From: Flavobacterium sp. Sd200
GTDB lineage: Bacteria; Bacteroidota; Bacteroidia; Flavobacteriales; Flavobacteriaceae
Length of the DNA stretch: 64,000 nt
Assembly: GCF_009826935.1 (NCBI RefSeq)
Contig: NZ_WUMN01000004.1
Span: 372,001 to 436,000 of the forward strand
Direction of reading: 5' to 3'
A program made the position numbers and the translations under genes. Below are positions 31,619-42,600 of the stretch, in pieces. A model generated the notes under the pieces. That model did not search any database and was not told the origin of the DNA. It worked only from the letters and a program-made list of their open reading frames with translations. Position 1 is the stretch's first letter, and every line of letters starts with the position of its first letter.

Positions 31619-31645
31619 AGATTGCTTCGTTCCTTGCAATGACCT
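31619..31645. repeat. type B repeat half-copy, reverse orientation
   Basis: GATTGCTTCGTTCC then TTGCAATGAC: reverse complement of the arm of the palindrome at 29877-29945, with one mismatch in the outer arm. Confidence 0.75.
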
Positions 31646-31667
31646 ACGCTTATGTTTAAAATACAAT

Positions 31668-31711
31668 AAAATCCGCGTCAATCCGCTAAATCCGTGTCAT
31701 TCACGTTCCAT
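31668..31711. repeat. interspersed repeat, type A, reverse copy
   Basis: Reverse complement of 30904-30947 with four mismatches in 44. It ends 6 bp before the stop codon of the DUF885 gene. Confidence 0.8.
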
Positions 31712-31716
31712 AAAAA

Positions 31717-33495
31717 CTACTTCTTCCCCTCAATCCACCTGTTAATCTTATCCTCAAAAACCTTAATAGGCAAGCATCCGGCATCCAGTACCTGGTTGTG
31801 ATATTCTTTAATGCTAAACTTATCTCCCAATTCTTTCTCAGCCTTAGTGCGCAGTTCGCGTATTTTTAACTGGCCAATTTTATAGGCAAGTGCCTGTCCC
31901 GGTATAGCCATATAGCGCTCTATTTCGGCAATAATGCTTTCTTCGCCCTCAGCTTCATGATCAAGGGAGTATTGTATGGCCTGCTCGCGCGTCCATCCTT
32001 TGGTATGCAGCCCTGTGTCTACTACAAGGCGAATGGCACGGTGAATTTCTAAACTAAGGGTGCCAAAATATTGATAAGGGTCGGTGTACAGGCCAAGTTC
32101 TTTACCAAGCGATTCGGCATACAGTGCCCAACCTTCGCCATAGACAGTAAACCATATTGTTTTACGGAATGACGGCAGGCTGGTGTTTTCCTGTTGCAAT
32201 GCTATCTGGTAGTGGTGGCCCGGTATGGCTTCATGCAAAAACAAGCTTTCATTATCGTAGGTATTGTATTTGGTAACATCGGGCAGCGGAACGTAAAAAA
32301 TGCCCGGGCGCGATCCGTCAAGCGATGGTTGATTGTATTCGGCACTGGCACTGGCCTCCCTAAAAGCCTCGGTTCTTCTTACTTCAAATCCTGCTTTGGG
32401 TTTCAGGTCAAATATCTTGTCAAGGTTGGGCTTCATCCTGTCATAAATGCCATTGTAGTGGGCAATAACCTGCTCGGGTTTAGTAAAAGGCATCAGTTCT
32501 TTTTTGGTACGCACATAATTAAAGAACTCTTTTAGCGTGCCTTTAAACCCTACCTGATTTTTTATTTTTTCCATCTCGGCCGAAATACGTTCCACTTCCT
32601 TAAGCCCAAGTTTATGTATCTCGTCGGCTGTCATATCAGTGGTAGTGTACAGCTTTATAAGATATTGGTAGTACTTATCGCCATTAGGTAAAGCAGATAT
32701 TCCGCTTGTGCTCCTGCTTGCGGCAAGATAATCAGTGCTGACATAATTGTATAAGCTGGTAAAAGATGGTATGAGTTTTTCGCTGATGATTTTAGTGTAT
32801 TTATCGGTCAGTTCTTTTTTCTCGGCATCGGTAAAGGTGTCAGGGAAAGTATTTATGGGACTGTAAAATAAATGTGTTTTGACATCGCTTACAGTCATAT
32901 CCTTTAACTGCGGAATTACTTTAACTGTTAGTGCTTTTGGCAATACATAGCCTTTGGTCACGCCTTCTTTCATTCGCTGCTGCGCACTGGCAAGCCATAG
33001 TTTAAAGCTTTCAAGCCTCTCAAGCCAGTTGTTGTAATCTTTTACGGTTTTAAAAGGCTGCATACTCTGACCGCTTGCAAATTGTGCAGTAGTAAGTATG
33101 ACCGACCAAAACTGATTAACAGGCATAAGCTCTTCCTTAAAAGCATAGCGCTCTAAATTAATATTACACTCCCATAGCAGTAGCTGTTTGCTTATAAGGT
33201 CGTTTTCACTAAGATCTTCGTCTTTTACAGATGCTATCTGTTCTTTGTACTTAGTAAAAAAATCTTTGGTCTGCTTTATATAGGCATCGTCAAGCGTGTT
33301 AGGCATAAGGTTGTTGTAGCGGTCATCACCGGCCGTAGTTGCTTCCCACGGGTATAGCTTTAGGCGTTCCTGATGATAATTTTCAGTAATTTCTTTAACC
33401 TTATCATTCGGTTCGGTTACCGCTTTTTTACTATCATTTTTGCAGGATTGCAGGGCGGTGGCTAAAACACAGCACATAACGACATATTTTTTCAT
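31717..33495 (-). CDS. DUF885 lipoprotein, putative zinc carboxypeptidase-like enzyme
   Basis: 592 residues. The lipoprotein signal 'MKKYVVMCCVLATALQSC' has a Cys at about 18. The rest is a largely helical DUF885 protein with the family motif 'HEAIPGHHYQIALQQE', a variant metal site related to HExxH, followed by the distal 'DHEAEGEESIIAEIERYMAI' part that holds the third ligand and the conserved 'PGQALAYKIGQLKI'. The family is distantly related to M32 carboxypeptidases; peptide hydrolysis in the periplasm is likely but not proven. Single gene, ending next to a repeat. Confidence 0.88.
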   Translation of the reverse strand: MKKYVVMCCVLATALQSCKNDSKKAVTEPNDKVKEITENYHQERLKLYPWEATTAGDDRYNNLMPNTLDDAYIKQTKDFFTKYKEQIASVKDEDLSENDLISKQLLLWECNINLERYAFKEELMPVNQFWSVILTTAQFASGQSMQPFKTVKDYNNWLERLESFKLWLASAQQRMKEGVTKGYVLPKALTVKVIPQLKDMTVSDVKTHLFYSPINTFPDTFTDAEKKELTDKYTKIISEKLIPSFTSLYNYVSTDYLAASRSTSGISALPNGDKYYQYLIKLYTTTDMTADEIHKLGLKEVERISAEMEKIKNQVGFKGTLKEFFNYVRTKKELMPFTKPEQVIAHYNGIYDRMKPNLDKIFDLKPKAGFEVRRTEAFREASASAEYNQPSLDGSRPGIFYVPLPDVTKYNTYDNESLFLHEAIPGHHYQIALQQENTSLPSFRKTIWFTVYGEGWALYAESLGKELGLYTDPYQYFGTLSLEIHRAIRLVVDTGLHTKGWTREQAIQYSLDHEAEGEESIIAEIERYMAIPGQALAYKIGQLKIRELRTKAEKELGDKFSIKEYHNQVLDAGCLPIKVFEDKINRWIEGKK

Positions 33496-33596
33496 AAAAA
33501 GATTATTTTTTACCAGTATAAAGATACACTGTTTTTACACATTTAAACCTGTGCAAAAGAATGTACATAAAAATTTTTCTAATCAAACCATAGGTT

Positions 33597-33604
33597 TACC
33601 TTTG
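33597..33604 (+). promoter_or_regulatory. possible -7 box of maeB
   Basis: TACCTTTG lies 26 bp upstream of the maeB ATG. The upstream TTG is not obvious. Confidence 0.5.
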
Positions 33605-33630
33605 TAAGTTAGTTAATCAAACCCATAATA

Positions 33631-35919
33631 ATGAACCAGTACAGCAAAAGAAGGGAAGCATTATTGTATCATGCAAAGCCGCAGCCCGGCAAAATAGCGG
33701 TAGTACCCACAAAGCCGTATGCAACTCAAAGAGATTTAACGTTAGCTTACTCGCCAGGTGTGGCAGAGCCGTGTATAGAAATACATAAAGATGTAAGCAA
33801 AGTATATAAATATACTGCAAAAGGTAATCTTGTAGCAGTAATCAGTAACGGTACTGCCGTTCTTGGACTGGGCGATATTGGCCCTGAAGCCTCTAAGCCT
33901 GTGATGGAAGGTAAGGGTCTTTTGTTTAAAATATTTGCCGATATTGATGTTTTTGACATAGAGGTAGACTCTAAAGATATTGACAAATTTGTAGAAACTG
34001 TAAAGGCAATAGCCCCAACTTTTGGAGGTATTAACCTTGAAGATATAAAAGCACCGGAGTCTTTTGAAATAGAAAGGCGTTTGGTTGAAGAACTGAACAT
34101 ACCGGTAATGCACGACGACCAGCATGGTACGGCAATAATATCATCTGCGGCATTAATAAATGCAGCCGAGCTTGCAGGTAAAAAACTGGAAGACCTTAAA
34201 ATTGTAGTATCGGGTGCAGGTTCGGCGGCGTTAAGCTGTGCTGCTTTATACCTTTTGCTTGGCGTAAAAGTAGAGAACATTACTATGTTCGATATAGATG
34301 GCATGATCGTAAAGAGCAGGCCAAACCTTTTCCCGTTACATGCAAAGTATGCCAAGGACGGCGAACCAAAATCACTTGCCGAAGCCGTTAACGGTGCCGA
34401 TATGTTCCTTGGACTTTCGGTAGGCAATGTGCTAACGCCGGAAATGCTGCTTACCATGGCGCACGACCCTATAGTGTTTGCTATGGCTAATCCGGTTCCG
34501 GAAATTAATTATGACCTTGCTGTTTCTACACGCAAAGATGTTATTATGGCAACGGGCCGTAGCGATCATCCTAACCAGGTTAATAACGTTCTTGGTTTTC
34601 CTTATATTTTTCGTGGTGCTTTAGATGTTCGTGCCACAAAGATTAATGAGGCTATGAAAATGGCTGCCGTGCATGCCCTTGCTGAGTTAGCCAAGGCAAG
34701 TGTGCCGGAACAGGTAAACATTGCCTATGGGGAGACAAAGCTTATATTTGGCCGCGATTACATTATACCAAAACCTTTTGACCCAAGGCTTATTGCTGTT
34801 GTAGCTCCTGCCGTGGCACGTGCTGCTATGGAAAGCGGTGTGGCTCAAAAACCAATTACCGACTGGGACAAGTACAGCGAAGAGTTGTTAGACCGTTTGG
34901 GTAACGATAATAAAATGGTGCGCCTGCTAACAAACCGTGCCAAGAGTGCGCCTAAACGCATAGTGTTTGCTGAGGCAGACCAGCTTGATGTGCTTAAAGC
35001 AGCACAAATTGTAATGGAAGAGGGCATAGGCGAGCCGATACTTTTAGGGGCTCGCGAAACTATTGAAGAACTTAAGGAAGAGCTTGGTTTTGACGAAAAT
35101 GTACAAATAGTAGACCCTAAAGAAGCTGGTAACGACAGGCTGGAAGATTATGCCCAAGCATTTTGGCAGTCTAAAAAAAGGCGTGGTATTAATTTGCTTG
35201 ATGCTCAAAAGTTAATGCGCCAACGAAATTATTATGCGGCAATGATGGTAAATACCGGAGATGCCGATGCCATGATTACAGGGTATTCTCGTAATTACCC
35301 ATTGTCGGTTAAGCCAATTTTGCAGCTTATTGACAGGATGCCAAATGTGAGCCGTATTGCTACTACCAATATGATGCTTACCAAACGCGGTCCTATGTTC
35401 CTTTCGGATACTGCTATAAACCCTAACCCGACAGCTGATGATCTTGCAAAAATTGCATTGCTAACGGCAAGTACGGCAAGGCTTTTTGGTATAGAGCCGG
35501 TAATTGCCATGGTGTCGTTCTCAAACTTTGGCTCATCTACTGATCCCGGGGCTGTAAAAGTTCGTGAGGCAGTGGCCTATCTTCACAAAAATCATCCTGA
35601 CCTTATTGTAGATGGTGAGGTGCAGGCCGACTTTGCCCTTAATGTCGAACTGCATGAATCTAAATTCCCGTTCTCTAAACTGGCAGGCAAAAAAGTAAAT
35701 ACGCTAATTTTTCCTAACCTTGATTCGGCAAACATTACGTATAAATTGCTAAAGGAGTTAGATAAAGTTGTTTCTATTGGGCCTATACTTATGGGGATGG
35801 AGAAACCTGTGCATATAGTACAGTTTAATGCCAGTGTAGAAGAAATGGTAAACATGGCTGCTGTGGCAGTTGTAGACGCTCAGGAAAAGGAAAAACGCCT
35901 TAAAATGCCGAAAAAATAA
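33631..35919 (+). CDS. maeB: NADP-dependent malic enzyme with phosphotransacetylase-like domain
   Basis: 762 residues, the length of MaeB-type fused enzymes. The N-terminal 420 residues are the malic enzyme: 'LTLAYSPGVAEPCIEI', 'GDIGPEASKPVMEGKG', 'HDDQHGTAIISSAALINA' and the nucleotide-binding 'VVSGAGSAALSCAALY'. The rest is a phosphate acetyltransferase-like domain ('RIVFAEADQLDVLKAA', 'DADAMITGYSRNYPL'), which in this family is generally regulatory rather than catalytic. It converts malate to pyruvate and CO2 with NADPH formation. Single gene. Confidence 0.96.
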   Translation: MNQYSKRREALLYHAKPQPGKIAVVPTKPYATQRDLTLAYSPGVAEPCIEIHKDVSKVYKYTAKGNLVAVISNGTAVLGLGDIGPEASKPVMEGKGLLFKIFADIDVFDIEVDSKDIDKFVETVKAIAPTFGGINLEDIKAPESFEIERRLVEELNIPVMHDDQHGTAIISSAALINAAELAGKKLEDLKIVVSGAGSAALSCAALYLLLGVKVENITMFDIDGMIVKSRPNLFPLHAKYAKDGEPKSLAEAVNGADMFLGLSVGNVLTPEMLLTMAHDPIVFAMANPVPEINYDLAVSTRKDVIMATGRSDHPNQVNNVLGFPYIFRGALDVRATKINEAMKMAAVHALAELAKASVPEQVNIAYGETKLIFGRDYIIPKPFDPRLIAVVAPAVARAAMESGVAQKPITDWDKYSEELLDRLGNDNKMVRLLTNRAKSAPKRIVFAEADQLDVLKAAQIVMEEGIGEPILLGARETIEELKEELGFDENVQIVDPKEAGNDRLEDYAQAFWQSKKRRGINLLDAQKLMRQRNYYAAMMVNTGDADAMITGYSRNYPLSVKPILQLIDRMPNVSRIATTNMMLTKRGPMFLSDTAINPNPTADDLAKIALLTASTARLFGIEPVIAMVSFSNFGSSTDPGAVKVREAVAYLHKNHPDLIVDGEVQADFALNVELHESKFPFSKLAGKKVNTLIFPNLDSANITYKLLKELDKVVSIGPILMGMEKPVHIVQFNASVEEMVNMAAVAVVDAQEKEKRLKMPKK

Positions 35920-35921
35920 AT

Positions 35922-36044
35922 AAAGATTTAGTCGCGAATTGCACAAATTTTCACAAATAATCCGGAATGTAGATTCATTATATTTTGGATAGATTTACGC
36001 AAAATGAAATCCCTTAAATCAGTGAAATTCGTGACTTAATTTTT
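35922..36044. repeat. imperfect inverted repeat in the maeB-ruvA gap (type E)
   Basis: Arms 35922-35944 and 36022-36044 are inverted copies with 19 of 23 positions matching (GTCGCGAATTGCAC versus GTGAAATTCGTGAC). The form resembles the GTCACGAATT-type dispersed repeats of Bacteroidota genomes. No other signal between maeB and ruvA except the box at 36084. Confidence 0.6.
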
Positions 36045-36083
36045 TGCCTCATAACAAAAAACGCACGGGTAAAATAAATTTCC

Positions 36084-36091
36084 TATTTTTG
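36084..36091 (+). promoter_or_regulatory. possible -7 box of ruvA-sprA
   Basis: TATTTTTG lies 20 bp before the ruvA ATG. No TTG at the usual distance. Confidence 0.5.
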
Positions 36092-36111
36092 GAAACGCTT
36101 AAAAAACAGAT

Positions 36112-36693
36112 ATGATAGCACACCTTGAGGGACGACTGGTAGAAAAAACACCTACCGAAGTGGTAATAGACTGCCACGGTGTGGGATACCACGTTAATAT
36201 TTCGCTGCATACCTTTTCGTTGCTGCCGGACTCTGAAAAAATAAGATTATACACATATTTACAGATAAAAGAAGATGCCCATACTCTTTTTGGTTTTATG
36301 GAAAAAGCAGAAAGAGAGCTTTTTAAGTTACTAATTTCAGTATCTGGAGTAGGGGCAGGAACCGCACGAACTATGTTGTCGTCGTTAGAACCGAAAGAGG
36401 TTATCAATTCTATAGGCAGCGGTAATGTAGGAGTAATACAATCTATTAAAGGTATTGGCAGTAAAACAGCACAACGCATTATCCTGGACCTTAAGGATAA
36501 AGTGTTAAAACTGTATGATATGGAAGAACTTTCTGTTACAGGCTACAATACAAATAAAGATGAAGCGTTATCTGCCTTAGAGGTTTTGGGCTTTAACAAA
36601 AAGTTAGCTGAAAAGGCTGTAGAAAAAATTGTTAAAGAAAACCCGCAAGCGGGTGTGGAAGCAATTATTAAACAAGCATTAAAACATTTATAG
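36112..36693 (+). CDS. ruvA: Holliday junction DNA helicase subunit RuvA
   Basis: 193 residues with the canonical start 'MIAHLEGRLVEKTPTEVVID'. The OB-fold is followed by two helix-hairpin-helix motifs ('LISVSGVGAGTARTML', 'IQSIKGIGSKTAQRIILDLK') and a C-terminal domain III ('ALSALEVLGFNKKLAEKAVE') that regulates RuvB. It binds four-way junctions as a tetramer. Linked 4 bp upstream of sprA, an arrangement that puts recombination and gliding/secretion genes on one transcript. Confidence 0.98.
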   Translation: MIAHLEGRLVEKTPTEVVIDCHGVGYHVNISLHTFSLLPDSEKIRLYTYLQIKEDAHTLFGFMEKAERELFKLLISVSGVGAGTARTMLSSLEPKEVINSIGSGNVGVIQSIKGIGSKTAQRIILDLKDKVLKLYDMEELSVTGYNTNKDEALSALEVLGFNKKLAEKAVEKIVKENPQAGVEAIIKQALKHL

Positions 36694-36697
36694 TCAC

Positions 36698-39600
36698 TTG
36701 AAAACAGAGTACTTTAAAGATTTTTATATAAAATTAAAATATACCCTTTCTGTAATTTTTCTTTTTTTAAGTGTACTTGCGCAGGCTCAGGTAGACGAAG
36801 AAGAAGATAATGAAGCAGCACAGGATACTATAAAAGGTTATAATTCCGGTAAGGTAGAGCTTAAGAACCCAACAAGCATTGTAGGGGCTTATTCTTATGA
36901 TCCGGTTACAAACCGCTATATATATACCAATAAGTTTGAAGGGTTTAATATTAATTACCCCATAATACTTACGCCCGATGAATACCAGGAACTTGTTTTA
37001 CGGGAGTCTATACGCGAGTATTATCAACAAAAATCTAAAGCCATTGATGGCAAAGGAACAGAGAAAGAGCAAAAAGACCTGTTGCCCCGCTATTATGTAA
37101 ACTCCAGTTTTTTTGAAACCATTTTTGGAGGAAATACAATTGATGTTAAGCCACAAGGTTCGGTAGAGATGGATCTTGGAGTGCGTTACACTAAACAGGA
37201 TAACCCTTCGCTTTCGCCCCGCAACCGAAAAACTTTTACCTTCGATTTTGACCAGCGCATAAGCATGAGCCTTCAGGGCAAAGTAGGTACACGATTGGGC
37301 GTAACCGCAAATTATGATACCGAAAGTACTTTTGCATTTCAAAATCTTATAAAATTAGAATATACCCCTACAGAGGATGATATTATCCAGAAGATAGAGG
37401 TAGGTAACGTAAGCTTTCCGCTTTCTAACTCGTTGGTTAGGGGAGCGCAAAGCCTTTTTGGTGTTAAAGGACAATTTCAGTTTGGGCGCACTACCGTTAC
37501 AGGTATTTATTCTGAACAAAAATCGCAAACCAAAACAGTTACAGCCCAGGGAGGTGGTACCGTTCAGGATTTTGAACTATTTGCTTTAGACTATGACGCC
37601 GACAGGCATTATTTCCTTTCGCAATATTTCCGTAACCGATATGATGCGGCTCTAAGGAGCTATCCATTGATAGACAGCCGTGTGCAAATTACACGTATAG
37701 AGGTTTGGGTTACCAATAAGCAAAACCGTATTAATGCTACAGAGAATAACTCAAGGAATATTTTAGCGCTTCAGGATTTAGGTGAATCACAGCTTACTAA
37801 AAGGAACCCGCAAACAGGTAATGATACCGGTATAGATATAAGTGACCAGGCAGTAGGGTTTAACGATGCCGGAGCGACATTTTATAATGTACCTCCAAAC
37901 AGTTACCCGGATAATGCAAACAATAAATTAGATCCTGCTGCTATTAATAGCGGTGGTTACCTGAATTCAAGTATAAGGGAAATTGTAACTACAGACAGGA
38001 ACAGCTTTAATACAGTTAGTGCGAGCGAGGGTACAGATTATGCCAAGCTTGAAAATGCACGTAAACTTACTACAAGCGAATATACCTACAACACTCAGTT
38101 AGGTTACATATCGCTTAATCAAAAACTAAATAACGACGAAGTTCTTGCAGTTGCTTACCAATATACGGTAGGAGATCAGGTTTTCCAGGTAGGTGAGTTT
38201 GGTACCGATGGTGTAGCGGCTACCAATGTAGACATTACTACAGATCCGACGACCGGTGTTTCTACAACAAATAATATTTCTACCCAAAGCCTTATATTAA
38301 AGATGCTTAAGGGTAACTTGGTTAAGGTAAATGAGCCGGTATGGGATTTGATGATGAAAAACGTGTACCAGATACCTAATGCCTATCAGCTTTCTCAGGA
38401 GGACTTCAGGTTTAACATCATGTACACAGACCCTTCTCCATTAAACTATATTACACCTTTTAAAGACCAAAGCGGTAATATACCATTACCATTGCCAAAT
38501 GGAGAAAATGGTCAGGCTGAAGTGGCAGATACCCCATTATTAAGGGTGTTCAATGTAGATAGGCTTACCTATGCCAACGACCCACAGGTGGGTGGTGACG
38601 GTTTCTTTGACTTTGTGCCGGGAATGACCGTAGATACTCAAAACGGGCGAATTATATTTACAACCGTTGAGCCCTTTGGAGAATACCTTTATGACAAACT
38701 GGGAACCAATACATCAGGCAATACGGACTATCATAGCGCACCCGAAAATACTTTTAATCCAAACCAGCAAAAGTATGTGTATCGCGATATGTATAAGAGT
38801 ACACAGGCATCGGCATTGCAGCAAAGTCAAAAAAATAAGTTCCAGCTAAAAGGTCGTTATAAATCTACCGGGGCAAACGGTATATCGCTTGGGGCATTTA
38901 ATGTGCCTCAGGGTTCTGTAGTGGTAACTGCCGGAGGCCGAACCCTTGTTGAAGGTCAGGATTATACGGTAAACTATCAGGCAGGAACAGTACAGATACT
39001 TGATACATCATTACAGGCTTCTAATACACCTATTGAAGTTTCTACAGAGAACAACGCAACTTTTGGCCAGCAGACAAGACGTTTTTATGGTGTAAACGTA
39101 GAACATAAATTCAGTGATAAATTCCTTATCGGGGGTACCATTCTTAAAATGTCTGAGAGACCTTTTACGAGTAAAACGAACTACGGTCAGGAATCTGTAA
39201 ACAATACTATTTATGGTTTCAATACAACCTTTAGTACAGAGGTGCCATTTTTTACACGCCTCGTAAACAAGCTCCCTACAATGGATACTGATGTGCCATC
39301 AAACTTTTCGTTCAGGGGAGAGATCGCTTATCTAAAACCGGGAGCCTCTAAAGCCGACCAGTTTAATGGGGAGGCTACTACCTATGTAGATGACTTTGAA
39401 GGAACACAAACCACTATAGATGTACGTGCGGCATCAGGCTGGTCGTTATCGAGTGTGCCATGGGAGGTTACGCCGGGGTCTAACCCTCCTGTGTTTATTG
39501 AGCCGGCTGCCGATATTTCTACAGGGCATAAAAGAGCCAAGCTTGCCTGGTATAGTATCGACCCTGTGTTTTATACTAACAGCCAAAGGCCAACCGGAAT

Positions 39601-42600
39601 TAGCGACAGGGATGTATCCAGCAACGTAAACAGGCGTATATATTATGAAGAACTTTATCCTGTAACCGATGTAGTGCCGGGCTCTACCAATGTGGTAACA
39701 ACGTTAGACCTGAGTTATTTTCCACAGGAAAGGGGACCTTACAATTATAACCCAATTGCTGCAGCTACTAACGGCTTTACCGAAGATCAGGCGGTTAATA
39801 ACTGGGCGGGTATTATGCGAAGCATTACCTCTACTAATTTTGAACAAACCAACGTAGAGTATATCCAGTTTTGGATGATGGATCCTTATGCTTATGGAGC
39901 CAGCCCAGACCCCATTACTACTACAGACAATACAGGAACATTCGAGATACACTTAGGTGAACTTTCGGAAGATATTTTAAAAGACAACAGGAAGCAATAT
40001 GAGAACGGTCTTCCGGGAACTGATGGAAATGCTATTACTGTTGATACCGATTGGGGTAAAGTTCCGGTTTCGCAATCGCTTATATATGCTTTTGATACCA
40101 ACAGTGCCAACCGTGGACTTCAGGATGTGGGGCTTGACGGTCTTAATGATGCCGAAGAGGCACAGGAGTTTCCTGATTTTAGAGGCTACGAAGACCCTGC
40201 TGCAGATAATTACCAGTTCTTTTTATCGGCAAGCGGTAATGTTGTAGAGCGCTATAAAAATTATAACGGCACACAGGGCAACTCTCCTGTAGATGTTGGT
40301 GCCACAAACAGGGGATCTACTACCTTGCCAGATGTGGAAGACATCAATAAGGACAACACAATGAATACCATAGATGCCTATTTTAGGTACACCATTCCTG
40401 TAGAGCCTAATGCAACCCCAGGTACAGGGTATGTTGTAGACGAAAGGCCTTTTGACCGCAATACGAGTGATGGAGGTAGGGTAACCGGAAGATGGCTTTT
40501 ATATAAAGTGCCAATAGATGCTGCAACACGTAATGCTGTAAACGGCATTAGCGATGTTAGGTCGATACGTTTTATGAGGCTTGTAATGACTGGCTTCAGG
40601 AAACAGGTAACGTTGCGAATTGGAGCTATGGACCTTGTAAGGAGCGAGTGGAGGAGATACACAAACTCAATGGATATTGGTGTAGACGAGGATCCTAACG
40701 ATGAAGAAAGCGATTATACGGGCTTTGATGTAGTATCGTTGAACGTTCAGGAAAACGGAGACAGAAGGCCTATACCTTATAAATCGCCACCTGGCGTAGT
40801 GCGTGAGCAGTTATACAGCAACAATGCGGTTATCAACCAAAATGAACAGGCATTATCGTTAAGGGTATATGCAACAAACGGATCTACGGCAGCAGATGCC
40901 GGTCTTGAACCGGGCGATTCGCGTGCGGTATTTAAAAACGTAAATGTTGATATGCGCCAGTACAAAAAGCTCAGGATGTTCCTGCATGCTGAGGCTCTTC
41001 CATTGGCGTCAGGTTTACCGGATGATATCCTTCAGGCCGGGATGAAAGAAATTGTAGGTTTCCTTCGTTTTGGTAATGATTTTACCGATAACTTCTACCA
41101 GATAGAAAGACCGTTGGTCAGGACAGAGTTTAACAGTACAAGGGAAGAATCGATATGGCCCGAAGAGAATGAGATAAACGTATCGTTAGACCTGCTTACC
41201 AAACTAAAAATAATGGTGTTGCAAAACACTGCCGGAACCCCTGATGCCAACGGTGTATATTACAAAACTGCCGGCGAACTTGATCCGTCGTTGAGTGGTG
41301 CCAATGCCGAGCTTATTATTGGTATTAAAGGTAACCCTAACTTTGGTTTTGTGCGTACGCTAATGGTGGGTATTAAAAACCCGTTAACCAACCGCAAACA
41401 CATGAGGGGAGAGGTATGGTTTAATGAGCTGCGCCTTTCGGATATGGATAATAAAGGCGGTATGGCGGCTGTGGCAAGTATGGACACCAACTTTGCCGAT
41501 CTTTTAACCCTATCGGCTACAGGTAATATAAGCACCATAGGTTTTGGTACCATTGAGCAAAGTCCTAATGAGAGGAGCAGGGAAGACACCAAGCAGTATA
41601 ATCTTGTTACCAACATTAATGCAGGTAAATTGTTGCCTAAGAAATGGGGAATGACCATTCCGTTTAACTACAGCGTGGGAGAACAGATTATTACTCCTGA
41701 GTACGATCCGTTCTATCAGGATGTTAAGTTGGATCAGCTGTTGGATATTACCCAGGATGAGGCTGAAAAAGAAAATATTAAGAACCGTGCTATTGATTAT
41801 ACTAAAACCAAGAGCATTAACTTTATAGGTGTTAAGAAAGAAAGAAGCCAGGAGCAAAAACAACATGTTTATGATCCTGAAAACCTTACGCTTGGTTATT
41901 CGTTTAACCAAACCCAGCACCATGATTATGAGATAGAAGATTTGCTTGACCAGCAGGTTAGGGCAACGGCCGATTATAGCTATGCTTTCCAGAACAAGCC
42001 GGTTGAGCCGTTTAAGAATACTGCGTTTATGAAAAAAAGCCAGTATTGGAAAATGCTAAGCGATTTCAACTTTAACTACCTGCCGTCTAACATATCGTTC
42101 AGTTCCAATATTATCAGGCAATACAACAGGCAACAATATCGAAATGTAGATGTAGATGGTATAGCTATAAGCCCGCTGTACAGAAGAAATTATTTCTTTA
42201 ACTATCAGTATGGCTTTAACTATAATATTACAAAGTCGCTTAAGTTTAACTACTCTGTTGCTACGAGCAACATTGTAAGGAATTATTTAGATGAGGACGG
42301 TGCTCCTATACAGGAATATACTGTTTTTGAAGGTTTTTGGGATACTGGTACAGCTAACAGCCACACCCAGCAGTTTGTAATAAATTACGATCTGCCAATT
42401 AACAAAATACCTGCGCTTAGTTTTATAAAATCTACCTACAGCTATACAGGTAACTATAACTGGCAGCGATCTACAGATGCATTGGCATTTACTTCTGATG
42501 GTATTGCTTTAGGTAATACTATACAGAATGCCAACTCGCATAAACTGAATGCTTCGCTTACCATGGATATGTTCTATAAGTACATAGGACTTGGACCTAA

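Noticed and set aside
30904..31711. Insertion sequence
   Set aside because: There is no transposase, and the inverted repeats look like dispersed extragenic elements; kept only as a finding.
33747..34457. Long open frame opposite maeB (236 codons)
   Set aside because: Shadow of the strongly biased maeB codons; Ser/Ile-rich composition with no recognisable domain.
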